DNA of 64,000 nt, from NCBI RefSeq assembly GCF_900100975.1, contig NZ_FNFX01000001.1:251820-315819 (forward strand), written 5' to 3'. Below are positions 54,381 to 62,909 of this stretch, one piece after another (the first letter of the stretch is position 1; each line of letters begins with the position of its first letter). Position numbers and translations under genes: made by a program. This DNA is from Methylophilus rhizosphaerae (GTDB taxonomy: Bacteria; Pseudomonadota; Gammaproteobacteria; Burkholderiales; Methylophilaceae). The notes under the pieces are model-generated. The model searched no databases, was not told the DNA's origin, and was given only the letters and a program-made list of their open reading frames with translations.

Positions 54381-55741
54381 TACTCTTCCTTCATCGAAGC
54401 TGCCAGCCGCTTGCTCAACGGATGCATCCAGTAACTCCACAGGGTACGCTCGCCGGTTTTGATCACTACCTGTACCGGCATGCCAGGCTGAAGCTGGCGA
54501 CCATGCAATGTTTTCATGCCTTTTTCCGTGAGCACCACCCGGGCCAGATAGTAGCTCTGGCTGCCTTCCAGCGTGGCTGCAGGCTTGGTCAGCAAATCGC
54601 TGGAAACGGATTTCAGGCGGCCTTCGACCAGCAATTGCGGACTGTTTGAAAAGGTCGAGAAGCGGATATCCGCAGCCTGCCCGGCATGAATCTTGTCGAT
54701 TAAATGGGGCGGCACCTGTGCATCAATAATCAGCGGCTCCCCTGACGGCACGATATCCATCAGCTTTTGTCCCGGCTGGATCACGGCGCCTACCGTATGC
54801 ACCTGCAAACCCACCACCTGGCCGGCAGCCGGGGCACGTATTTCGGTACGCCCCAGTTCATCGCGCAAGGCCAGCAGTTTTTGTGCATCCGCATCGACCT
54901 GCAGTTTGACCTGGGCCATTTCCGCATCTATTTCTTTCTGTTCCAGCTGGTTACGTTGCGTGATCTGCTGTTGCAGCTCCATGATGGCGCGCTGGGTGCG
55001 GATGATATTCGCCTGGTTATTGGCCTTGTCGCCATGCAAGGCCGCAATGCGCTGTTCCAGGTCACTTTGCTGGTTACGCGGGGCATATCCCTCGGCTGTT
55101 AATGCTTTCAGGTCTTGCAACTGCGCCAGCAACAGCGCCAACTGGGATTCATCACTGGCCAGCATGCCCTGGTACCCTTCAATCATGGCCTGGTAGCCGG
55201 CAATGGACTCCTTCTTACCGGCGATATCGGCTGCCAGGGTAGAGGTTCTGGCAGCCAGCAGCTGGGTCTGGTTACGCATCTGCTGCCGGATCAGCGGGTC
55301 TTGCTGTAGCGCCAGTAAATCCGGGTGAAACTCAATCACCGGCTGATGCAATTGTTCGGCACGCAAGCGGTCTTCCTGCGCACGCAAGCCGGCATAGCGC
55401 TGGCGCACTTCCTCGTAGCGTGCCTTGCTGGCCTGTTCATCCAGCTTGAACAACACTTCGCCGGCGCTGACTTCCTGCCCTTCATGCACCAGCAGGCTGC
55501 TGACGATGCCACCGGTGAAATGCTGCACCACTTTGTGATTGCCTTCGACACTGACCTGGCCTTCGGTAGGCACCCCCTCATCCAGCGGAGCGAGTGAAGC
55601 CCACACCACAAAGCCGATCACACCCGCCAGCAAGATGAGAGTGCCTTTCCTGGTGCTGCTAGCATTACGGGCATAAGTTTCAATCGCATGCACATTGCCC
55701 GCTACAGGATTGGCATCGGGGTTGGCCATTGTCAAGCGCAT
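54380..55741 (-). CDS. HlyD-family membrane fusion protein
   Basis: A 453-residue periplasmic adaptor of the PrtE/HlyD type: one N-terminal helix (GTLILLAGVIGFVVWASL, near 33-50), biotinyl-lipoyl halves (VHEGQEVSAGEVLFKLDEQ; APAAGQVVGLQVHTVG), a long coiled-coil (110-300) and a beta-barrel domain (QLQPGMPVQVVIKTGERTL). Overlaps the ABC gene by 10 bp. Bridges the ABC exporters and the TolC-like channel. Confidence 0.92.
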   Translation of the reverse strand: MRLTMANPDANPVAGNVHAIETYARNASSTRKGTLILLAGVIGFVVWASLAPLDEGVPTEGQVSVEGNHKVVQHFTGGIVSSLLVHEGQEVSAGEVLFKLDEQASKARYEEVRQRYAGLRAQEDRLRAEQLHQPVIEFHPDLLALQQDPLIRQQMRNQTQLLAARTSTLAADIAGKKESIAGYQAMIEGYQGMLASDESQLALLLAQLQDLKALTAEGYAPRNQQSDLEQRIAALHGDKANNQANIIRTQRAIMELQQQITQRNQLEQKEIDAEMAQVKLQVDADAQKLLALRDELGRTEIRAPAAGQVVGLQVHTVGAVIQPGQKLMDIVPSGEPLIIDAQVPPHLIDKIHAGQAADIRFSTFSNSPQLLVEGRLKSVSSDLLTKPAATLEGSQSYYLARVVLTEKGMKTLHGRQLQPGMPVQVVIKTGERTLWSYWMHPLSKRLAASMKEE

Positions 55742-57456
55742 GGGGACTCCGTAGCCACGCCTGGAGCAGTGGCATTCAGTTGGTTAAGGTAGACAATTCC
55801 CGCATCGCGCGGGCCATGATGCACGACTTCGCCGCGCTTGAGTACCAGCAAGTCATCCGTGACTTTCAGCACACCGGCACGGTGCGAGATCACCACAATG
55901 GTGGTCTGCAATTGTTTGAAGGCCTGCAACAGTTGCATCAGCATCGCTTCGCCAAACTCATCCAGGCTGGCATTGGGCTCATCCAGCACCAGCAAGGCAG
56001 GTTCCTTATAAATGGCACGGGCCAGCCCGAGTAACTGGCGCTGGCCGCCGGAAAGCGGCAAGCCCTGTTCATCCAGCCGAGTATCATAGCCCTGCGGTAA
56101 CCGCAGGATGGCTTCGTGCAGGCCCACCCGCTGGCAGGCCTGGATAATGTGCGGGCTGTCCAGGGCGCCGAATCTGGCCACATTCTCGGCAATCGTTCCC
56201 TCCAGCAGAGAAACCTGTTGCGGCAGGTAGCCCACGCTATTCAATACCGTGCGCGCATTTGCCGCATTAATCGCAAGCTGGTTGATGTAGTAAGCCCCGC
56301 TATGCGGCACCACCCCCACCAGCAGGCGTGCCAAGGTACTTTTACCAGAGCCGGAAGGCCCCATGACACACAATACGCGGCCAGGCGCAATGGTCAGGTT
56401 CAGCGCATGCAGGATGCGCCGTGATTGCAACTCCACGCCGAGATTTTCCAGGATCAAGGTATAAGGCCGCGCCAAGGCCTGGGCTGGTTTCGGGTCAACG
56501 GCGATACGGCCCAGATTGAGCAAGGCCTGCAATTCACTGGCAGCCGCATTCGCCTGCAACCACTGCCGCCAGCTGTGCACAATCACGTCAAACGGTTGCA
56601 GGGCACGGGCAATCAATACATTGGAAGCAATCATGGAACCAAGGCTGAGCTGCCCCTGGATAGTCAGCCAGGCAGCCACGGCCAGCATCAATGATTGCAT
56701 GGTATAGCGCACCCATTTGTTGACGAACTGGCTGCGGTCACTGGCAGCCAGCCAGGTATGCTCGGCCTGCGCCTGCTCGGACAATAATGCCTGCCAGCGC
56801 TGTCGCAGGGTCTGTGACATGCCAAGCACATGGCTGGTCTGCAGGTGCCTGACCTTCTGCTGGATAAAATAATCGGTCATTTGCCTGGCGACCTGTGCCT
56901 GTAGCGCCGGTGCCGCCACCACGCGCTGGTTCCAGACGGCCACACCGCACTGGATCAGGCAAAATACAATCGCGGTGCCGCCCAGCAGTGGATGCAAGGT
57001 AAACAACACTGCGATATACACCACGCTCCACGGGATATCCAGCATGGCAAACAAGCCCTGGCCGGTCATGAACTGCCTGACCGCGTTCAACTGCTGCAAG
57101 GCCTGGGCAGGCGGCTGGCGCTGCACATGATGCGGATCAAACACTGCCGCAAATACCTGCTTGCCATAGGTCAGGTCAAACTGCACGCCGGTCTTGATGG
57201 CATACAGGCTGCGCAGCCAGTCAGCGCCCGCCATCAGCAACAGCAAACCCGCCGCCAGCATCGTCACCGCCACCAGGGTCAGGGTGCTGCGGCTGAGCAT
57301 GACCCGGTCATATAACTGCAACATATACAAGGTTGGCACCAGCATCAGCACATTGGTCAGCAGGCTGAGCCAGGTCATCTGTATAAACTGCGGGCGGAAA
57401 GGCCTGACCAGGGACCACCAGGCCCCGCGACTGAGTGATTGCATGACGGCGTTCAT
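55732..57456 (-). CDS. Type I secretion ABC exporter (PrtD-like), second copy
   Basis: A 574-residue fused membrane/ATPase half-transporter. Membrane domain 1-310; nucleotide-binding domain with Walker A GPSGSGKST, signature LSGGQRQLLGLARA, Walker B LLVLDEPNASLD and His switch VVISHRA all intact. No C39 peptidase. Overlaps the neighbouring ABC gene by 4 bp and the HlyD gene by 10 bp. Two adjacent, distinct half-transporters suggest a heterodimer. Confidence 0.92.
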   Translation of the reverse strand: MNAVMQSLSRGAWWSLVRPFRPQFIQMTWLSLLTNVLMLVPTLYMLQLYDRVMLSRSTLTLVAVTMLAAGLLLLMAGADWLRSLYAIKTGVQFDLTYGKQVFAAVFDPHHVQRQPPAQALQQLNAVRQFMTGQGLFAMLDIPWSVVYIAVLFTLHPLLGGTAIVFCLIQCGVAVWNQRVVAAPALQAQVARQMTDYFIQQKVRHLQTSHVLGMSQTLRQRWQALLSEQAQAEHTWLAASDRSQFVNKWVRYTMQSLMLAVAAWLTIQGQLSLGSMIASNVLIARALQPFDVIVHSWRQWLQANAAASELQALLNLGRIAVDPKPAQALARPYTLILENLGVELQSRRILHALNLTIAPGRVLCVMGPSGSGKSTLARLLVGVVPHSGAYYINQLAINAANARTVLNSVGYLPQQVSLLEGTIAENVARFGALDSPHIIQACQRVGLHEAILRLPQGYDTRLDEQGLPLSGGQRQLLGLARAIYKEPALLVLDEPNASLDEFGEAMLMQLLQAFKQLQTTIVVISHRAGVLKVTDDLLVLKRGEVVHHGPRDAGIVYLNQLNATAPGVATESPCA

Positions 57457-59186
57457 GGCCGTGCCACCTTTCCGGCTTCCTGTTGAAAACTGGCCAGCAC
57501 TTCTGCCGGTTTGCCATAACGGATCATCTGCCCCTGGCGCATGACCAGCATAGCATCCGCAATGGCCAGCACATGCTGCAAGTGGCTGATGATGATAAAC
57601 GTGGTGCCCTGCTGTTTAAGTCGCGCAATCGCCAGTTGCAACGTGCGCTCCGTGCCGGTATCAAGATTGGCATTCGGCTCATCCAGCACCACGATGCGGG
57701 GCTTGCCATAAAAGGCGCGTGCCAGCCCGATTAGTTGCCGCTCGCCACCTGACAGTGGTATGCCACCCTGCCCAATGCGGGTCTCCAGCCCGTCCGGTAA
57801 CTGCTGAATCCAGTCAGCCAGCCCCAGCAGGTCAATCACCTCAGCCAGCGCCTGCGAGTCAGGAGTCTTGAAACGGCAGAGGTTATCAATCAGCTTGCCA
57901 TCAAACAGGTCCACTTCCTGCGCCAGGTAGCCGATATGTGGCCCCAGTTTCACTTTATCCCAGCCATAGACATCCACGCCGTCATAGCGCACGCGGCCAC
58001 TACTTGGTACCAGCAGACCCACCAGCAGCTTTGCCAGGGTGGTTTTGCCTGAGGCGGAAGCCCCTGCCACCACCAGCACATGGCCGGCGGGCAAGGTAAA
58101 CTGCACCTGGCGGATAAATACTTCAGACTGGGTCTTGCCAGCCTGCGGAATAGCATAGGCCAGTTGCTCGACACGCACTTCGCCGGTCGGCGGCGGCAGT
58201 ACCAGGCCATCGGTTTTTTTAACCGCCCCGGCAAACAGGCTGTCAATACGCCTGAATGCCGTCCATGCCTGCTCATAAGTTTTCCAGTGGCCCACGCATT
58301 GCACCAGCGGCGCCAGCACCCGGCCCGCCAGGATAGATGCAACTATCATCATCGCCCCACCCTGCACCAACTCACCGTTAATAAACAGGTAACAACCCAG
58401 CCCCAGGATCAGGCTGGTCTGCATGGTCTGCAACCAGCGCGACACCGCCGCACTCCTGCCCGCCAGCTCGGAGGCTTTCGTCTGTTGCCACAGAAAACCG
58501 TGCTGGCTCTGCAGCCAGCGCTGTTCCACCGGTGCCAGCATCTGCATGGCATGCATCACATCGCCATGACGGCTGATACTGGCAAAATAACGCTGCGACT
58601 CCATCGCCTGTTCATTCGCCAGCTTCATTAATGGGGTCACGCGGGCCTGGTTCTGTACGGTCAATGCCAGCTGGATCAGCAGCCCTACCAGCGTCAGCAC
58701 GCCCAGCGCAGGGTGTATCCAGAACACCGCCCCTAAAAAAATCAGGCAGAAAGGTGCATCCAGCAAACTGAGCAAAGCAGAAGAATGCAAGGTGCTTTTC
58801 AGCGTGGAAAAATCGGAAAATACTTGTGGTGCAGGAAAATCCGGCATGGATAACCTGGCAGCAAACACCCGGTCAAACAGGCGTTCCTGCAATAACTGTT
58901 CAAAACGATGGGCATTGGCCTGCAACAACAGGCGGCGCTGCCATTCCATGGCTTCCATCACCAGGTAAGCGAAAACAGCCAGCAAGGTCAGCATCAATAA
59001 TGTAGACGCATTACGGCTGTTAATGACGCGGTCATACACTTCCAGCATATACCACGAAGGCACCAGGATCAGCAGGTGCGTGACCACGCCAAACATCCAC
59101 ACTTTGTGCCAGGCTGGCCAAAGTTCGGACATGACTTGTTTAATGCTCTCGGATTGCGACAACATGCTCAGCAGACTTTCAAACAT
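57453..59186 (-). CDS. Type I secretion ABC exporter (PrtD-like), first copy
   Basis: A 577-residue half-transporter; ATG 59186 (MFESLLSML) starts the conserved region, the frame opens earlier inside the RTX gene's tail. ATPase motifs intact: Walker A GASASGKTT, signature LSGGERQLIGLARA, Walker B IVVLDEPNANLD, His switch IIISHLQ. The gene begins 43 bp after the RTX protein gene, its probable cargo. Confidence 0.92.
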   Translation of the reverse strand: MFESLLSMLSQSESIKQVMSELWPAWHKVWMFGVVTHLLILVPSWYMLEVYDRVINSRNASTLLMLTLLAVFAYLVMEAMEWQRRLLLQANAHRFEQLLQERLFDRVFAARLSMPDFPAPQVFSDFSTLKSTLHSSALLSLLDAPFCLIFLGAVFWIHPALGVLTLVGLLIQLALTVQNQARVTPLMKLANEQAMESQRYFASISRHGDVMHAMQMLAPVEQRWLQSQHGFLWQQTKASELAGRSAAVSRWLQTMQTSLILGLGCYLFINGELVQGGAMMIVASILAGRVLAPLVQCVGHWKTYEQAWTAFRRIDSLFAGAVKKTDGLVLPPPTGEVRVEQLAYAIPQAGKTQSEVFIRQVQFTLPAGHVLVVAGASASGKTTLAKLLVGLLVPSSGRVRYDGVDVYGWDKVKLGPHIGYLAQEVDLFDGKLIDNLCRFKTPDSQALAEVIDLLGLADWIQQLPDGLETRIGQGGIPLSGGERQLIGLARAFYGKPRIVVLDEPNANLDTGTERTLQLAIARLKQQGTTFIIISHLQHVLAIADAMLVMRQGQMIRYGKPAEVLASFQQEAGKVARP

Positions 59187-59229
59187 AGACTGCGGGCAGG
59201 GGGAAAGTCTGCCCGCAGTATGCGTGTAA

Positions 59230-61452
59230 TTACGCGATGATGAAGTCCGAAGTGGACACTGTGTTGACACCCGTCAGCACGGCAATGTCTACTGCTGCAC
59301 CACTACCGTTACCATCAGCGTCATAGCTCAAGGTATGGGTTGTCGTGTTGTATACCAGGTAGTCATTGGCATCCTGTGCAGTCCCAGTTGAATTCACACG
59401 CAGCATGCTGGCATTGAAGCCTGCCAACTGGCTGTACTGATCCAGATGCAGTTCGATCTTGTCAGTGCCACGGGTAAAGTCAGTGATGGTATCCACACCG
59501 GTCAGGTTGAATGCAGTGTTGGTGTAAGTCTGCACAGTGGTTGAAGAACCTGTCACCACCTGCTCATACACCTTGCCGAATACAAACGTATCCGCACCGC
59601 CGCCGCCAGTCAGCGTATCGTTACCACCATTGCCGATAAACACGTCGGCCTTGCTGGTGCCGATAAAGGTTTGCTGGTCAGCGTTACCTTCAAAGCGCAG
59701 GCCATTGGTAGTCACGCCAGAAGCATCGACCACCACATTGTTGATAGTGCCGCCGTTGTTACCCAGGGTGTTGGAAAGATCAGCCACAGTGCCATTGGCC
59801 TTGAAGTAGTAATGATCGTTGAGCAACTGCAAATCGGTGTTTTCAACGTTCAAACGCCCCACTGTGCCACCCACTTGCACCACTTCCATAGACTGGAAGT
59901 TAGCATCATTCAGCACCACAGTACCATTGGCTTTGGTGTTGGCACCAATACCAGTCGTGATCCGCAAAGTATCCACGCCATCACCACCCACGATCACATC
60001 GTGTTTAGCACCAGTCGCAATCCACTCTTTGTTACCGTCATCAACCTTGGAAGTCGTGCCTTGCACACCACTACCAAAACCGCCGATCACAAAAATGTCA
60101 TCGCCTTCACCACCATCCAGGTAGTCAGCGCCGCCATGACCGATCAACAGGTCATTGCCGCCGTTACCGTAAACAGTGTCGTCACCCAAACGCATGGTGA
60201 CATACTCAACACCATCGCCACCGTAAACGATTTCGTGGGCATCACTGCCTTCGTTAGCGCCGTCAATGCGCGTGTAACTACCAGCCTCGCCTTCAGATGC
60301 ATCGTAGATTACGTCGACGTTGTGGTAAAGATTAGCTACGGAATAATCATCTACCTCAAATACGGCAGCTTCATAAGTCACTGGTGTTGCACCAACGATG
60401 GTTGCTGCTGGAGTGAAAGTAGCGTCTTCAAACTCTAGTTCGACAGTGACAGTTTCAACTGGGCCACCGGCAACACCATAGATATGTGTACCAGGGTTAA
60501 ACTCACCGGTACTTAATGACTCACCATTTTCCTCCAGTTGTTCAGCTTCTAGCGTGATATGGACGCCACTCGCCAACTCAATGCGCTCAATGCCAGAGAA
60601 AACAATATCCTCAAACTCACCAGACTTTGTGAATTCAAGGGTATCCACCGCATTGTAACCAGCAATCGTTGTGGCAAAGGTACTTATGGCTGATGAGCCA
60701 GGACGAGTAACGATATTCAAGCGAACATCTGTTTCTGCCTCTAATGACATATCGTCATCGTCAATTGCGACGATCTCACCAGTTGTAGTATCAATTGCAA
60801 CCAAACCGGCATCTTCATCAGTTTCATCGGCTTCAGACAGTTCAATATAGCGTGCTTCATTGCCTGAATTATCAAGACCCGATACACCACCTTCAATAAT
60901 GATATGCCCAGCATCTTCCTCATTCCCAATCCGGAAAGTATCATTACCGTCTCCTCCTATAGCAACATCATATGATGTCATCAGAAAAAGATTACCTTGG
61001 ACTGTTTCATCTCCTGAGGAACTATCGTCACCCTGAAGGTAGTCATTACCCTCACCACCACTTAAAACGTCATCTCCATCACCACCATAAATGACATCAT
61101 TACCGCTTCCGCCATACAGGGTATCATCTCCAGCACCACCAAAAATATTGTCAATGCCATCGCCACCATCAATATAATCTTCGCCATCACCAGTTTCGAT
61201 AGTGTCATCGCCAGCGCCGCCTAAAATTATGTTGTTGCCATCACCACCAAAGATGATGTCATCACCATCACCACCAAAGATAATGTCATCACCATCACCA
61301 CCGTCAATGAAATCACTACCTGCCAACCCTAAAATGATGTCATTCCCTCCGTCACCGTAGATAGAGTTATCTAAACTATTGCCCACGATCAAATCAGGGT
61401 TAGATGTGCCTGTATAATCTGTTTCTGTACCATTAAAAATTTTAATTGCCAT
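59230..61452 (-). CDS. RTX-type calcium-binding secreted protein, probable type I substrate
   Basis: A 740-residue acidic protein without signal peptide. Three RTX blocks of GGxGxDxxx nonapeptides: a long one at the N-terminus (about 30-150, e.g. GGDGDDIIFGGDGDD), one near 455-480 (GNGGNDLLIGHGGAD) and one near 620-640 (GNGGNDTLTGGGGADTF). The C-terminus (TSDFIIA) fits an uncleaved type I secretion signal. ATG 61452 has GAGGAG at seven bases (ATG 61455 also possible). Probably an S-layer-like or surface protein. The N-terminal placement of the largest RTX block is unusual. Next gene downstream is its exporter. Confidence 0.9.
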   Translation of the reverse strand: MAIKIFNGTETDYTGTSNPDLIVGNSLDNSIYGDGGNDIILGLAGSDFIDGGDGDDIIFGGDGDDIIFGGDGNNIILGGAGDDTIETGDGEDYIDGGDGIDNIFGGAGDDTLYGGSGNDVIYGGDGDDVLSGGEGNDYLQGDDSSSGDETVQGNLFLMTSYDVAIGGDGNDTFRIGNEEDAGHIIIEGGVSGLDNSGNEARYIELSEADETDEDAGLVAIDTTTGEIVAIDDDDMSLEAETDVRLNIVTRPGSSAISTFATTIAGYNAVDTLEFTKSGEFEDIVFSGIERIELASGVHITLEAEQLEENGESLSTGEFNPGTHIYGVAGGPVETVTVELEFEDATFTPAATIVGATPVTYEAAVFEVDDYSVANLYHNVDVIYDASEGEAGSYTRIDGANEGSDAHEIVYGGDGVEYVTMRLGDDTVYGNGGNDLLIGHGGADYLDGGEGDDIFVIGGFGSGVQGTTSKVDDGNKEWIATGAKHDVIVGGDGVDTLRITTGIGANTKANGTVVLNDANFQSMEVVQVGGTVGRLNVENTDLQLLNDHYYFKANGTVADLSNTLGNNGGTINNVVVDASGVTTNGLRFEGNADQQTFIGTSKADVFIGNGGNDTLTGGGGADTFVFGKVYEQVVTGSSTTVQTYTNTAFNLTGVDTITDFTRGTDKIELHLDQYSQLAGFNASMLRVNSTGTAQDANDYLVYNTTTHTLSYDADGNGSGAAVDIAVLTGVNTVSTSDFIIA
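61238..61302 (-). repeat. Near-identical 27-bp tandem repeats in the RTX gene
   Basis: Two 27-bp units (61238-61264 and 61265-61291) differ by one base and are followed by a partial third. They encode GGDGDDIIF nonapeptides. DNA-level identity of neighbouring repeats suggests recent expansion by slippage. Confidence 0.7.
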
Positions 61453-61475
61453 CATGAAGCTCCTCAAATTTTGGA

Positions 61476-61504
61476 ACCAGAGCAGATTCAGCATCTACTC
61501 TGGT
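61476..61504 (-). other. Strong intercistronic hairpin before the RTX gene
   Basis: ACCAGAG-T-AGAT ... ATCT-G-CTCTGGT (11 pairs, one internal mismatch, 5-base loop) sits between the 308-residue gene and the RTX start. It is not followed by a T-run, so mRNA processing or stabilisation is more likely than termination. Confidence 0.55.
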
Positions 61505-61529
61505 GAATTAATATAGAAACACTTAGCTA

Positions 61530-62456
61530 TTAAGGTACAGTAGCCCCAGGAGGTGCATAGCCGAGATCAAGAGTAATTTCTTGCATAGTGGTAGCTTCCT
61601 GTCCGGTCTGACGTAAACGAATAGCACCAGCCTTTTCCCAGCCAGAAATAGCTGAATCATCGCACGCAGCCTCTACATAGGTCATTGCAGAGTTTACATT
61701 CGTGCCGCCATCATCATCCAGGTAACCAGAATCCAAAGTAAAATCTATCCAGTTGCTATTGACAACAGCATCCTGTGTTGTTGAAGAAGTTGAAGCCACA
61801 GTTGTAGCATTGATTCCAGTAGCCTCCCCACTCAAATTACTTGTCACGCTATTTTTGGTCGGCAAATCAAGATAATTGGTACCAAGCAAAGCTTTATTTG
61901 TAGCTGTATCATATTTGTAAGCACGGTGCTGTACAGAGGTAAATGTTCTACCAATACGATATACTGGGGAGGCATTTGTCGCTTGAATGTAATAACCTGC
62001 ATTTACAGATAAAGAACCAAACCCTGCACGTGCAATGTCATTTACCTCGAAGTACTGTGTACCTGCTGTATCAGGATCCCAATCCGCATCATATGCTGTA
62101 AAGCGTGCACCAAAGATGCAAGAGGTTTTAGCTGCATTTCTCCATACCCGATCTAAAACATAACCGACAGTTACGCCGTTGATGGTCGCACTGCGTGTTT
62201 TGGACGCAGCTAATGTATAACCAGCCCCAGTCGGATCTGCAGACTCGCTTGTTGGAAATACGGCACAAGTATTGTTAGCAGTAGTAGTTGGTAAAGTTGG
62301 GATGCTAGATCCAAAATTCCCAGTGGTATTGCACGAGGTATAAGCCGAGCTGGTGAATCCAGTAGTCGGAATCGCCACTAATCCAGTAGCCATACTCTGC
62401 ATAGAAATAAAACTCAAAGCACCTAACACTGCAAGTTTAATCGTTACACTTTTCAT
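61530..62456 (-). CDS. Secreted protein of unknown function, 308 residues
   Basis: Signal peptide (LAVLGALSFISMQS, cut after MA) followed by TGLVAIPTTGFTSSAYTSC. The mature protein is Ser/Thr/Ala-rich with four or more Cys (including CNTTGN, NNTCAV, TSCIFG, EAACDD) and no domain I recognise. Start has AAAGGAG before the ATG. It lies upstream of the RTX/type I genes on the same strand. Its first 41 residues align without gaps with the 44-residue ORF at 62575-62709, and both share a conserved leader element. Confidence 0.75.
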   Translation of the reverse strand: MKSVTIKLAVLGALSFISMQSMATGLVAIPTTGFTSSAYTSCNTTGNFGSSIPTLPTTTANNTCAVFPTSESADPTGAGYTLAASKTRSATINGVTVGYVLDRVWRNAAKTSCIFGARFTAYDADWDPDTAGTQYFEVNDIARAGFGSLSVNAGYYIQATNASPVYRIGRTFTSVQHRAYKYDTATNKALLGTNYLDLPTKNSVTSNLSGEATGINATTVASTSSTTQDAVVNSNWIDFTLDSGYLDDDGGTNVNSAMTYVEAACDDSAISGWEKAGAIRLRQTGQEATTMQEITLDLGYAPPGATVP

Positions 62457-62490
62457 AATTACTCCTTTGAGACATTTTGCAAAGCACTGA

Positions 62491-62553
62491 GGTAGCCTGC
62501 ATCACCCATTCCCACACCCTTCTAGCCCCTCGTCAGTTCTAAGCAAGGTGTGG
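62491..62553 (-). ncRNA. Candidate structured leader RNA, copy A
   Basis: On the minus strand a 7-bp stem CCACACC/GGTGTGG encloses a 28-base loop with GCTTAGAACTGACGAGGG, followed by GTGATGCAGGC. It ends 34 bases before the start of the 308-residue gene. Copy B has the same loop but a different, compensated stem. I could not match it to a known riboswitch class. Confidence 0.6.
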
Positions 62554-62574
62554 CAAATTTCTAGTACAAATACT

Positions 62575-62709
62575 TTAAAAAAACATTAAGGCGTAAGCCG
62601 ACTCACTGAAACCAGCAACTGGTATCACGACCAGCTCTGTTGCAAAAGCAAATGTTGTATTGAACGCACATAGTCCCAAAACTGCCATCGCCAAAATCAG
62701 TTCTTTCAT
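62575..62709 (-). CDS. 44-residue exported ORF, paralogous to N-terminus of the 308-residue protein
   Basis: ATG 62709 with GGGAG upstream encodes a signal-peptide-like start (MKELILAMAVLGLCAF) and then ATELVVIPVAGFSESAYALMFF. Against the neighbouring protein it shares MK, AVLG, AT-LV-IP--GF--SAY in identical positions over 41 residues, then stops at TAA where the paralogue continues for 267 residues. Either a truncated duplicate (pseudogene) or a genuine short peptide. Its leader carries element B. Confidence 0.6.
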   Translation of the reverse strand: MKELILAMAVLGLCAFNTTFAFATELVVIPVAGFSESAYALMFF

Positions 62710-62750
62710 CTTCTACTCCCTGGAAAAAGGTACAATAAGCAAGCATTTGT

Positions 62751-62812
62751 GGCTGCCCGCATCACGGATTTCCGTCATTTCTGGTCCCTCGTAAGTTCTA
62801 AGCAAATCACGG
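62751..62812 (-). ncRNA. Candidate structured leader RNA, copy B
   Basis: Stem CCGTGAT/ATGACGG (six pairs, one mismatch) encloses a 27-base loop with GCTTAGAACTTACGAGGG, then GTGATGCGGGC. It ends 41 bases before the 44-residue ORF. The ATGACGG arm can alternatively pair with a second CCGTGAT just downstream, giving two exclusive folds. Confidence 0.6.
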
Positions 62813-62909
62813 GAATTTAATCAAGGTACGCCACAAATGCCCTTTTTCATGCTCCCCAGAAGTTAACTAAACTCACGCAAGTTTTCACTAGGAGTTTTTC
62901 CCGCCTGTA

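Noticed and set aside
61229-61306. Tandem repeats in the RTX gene as a CRISPR or minisatellite locus
   Set aside because: The repeats are in frame and encode RTX nonapeptides; no spacers.
62491-62812. Integron attC sites or c-di-GMP-I riboswitches for the paired leader elements
   Set aside because: The GTT-TAA-like strings do not form attC core sites, and the conserved loop lacks the GEMM consensus blocks; a novel leader RNA fits better.
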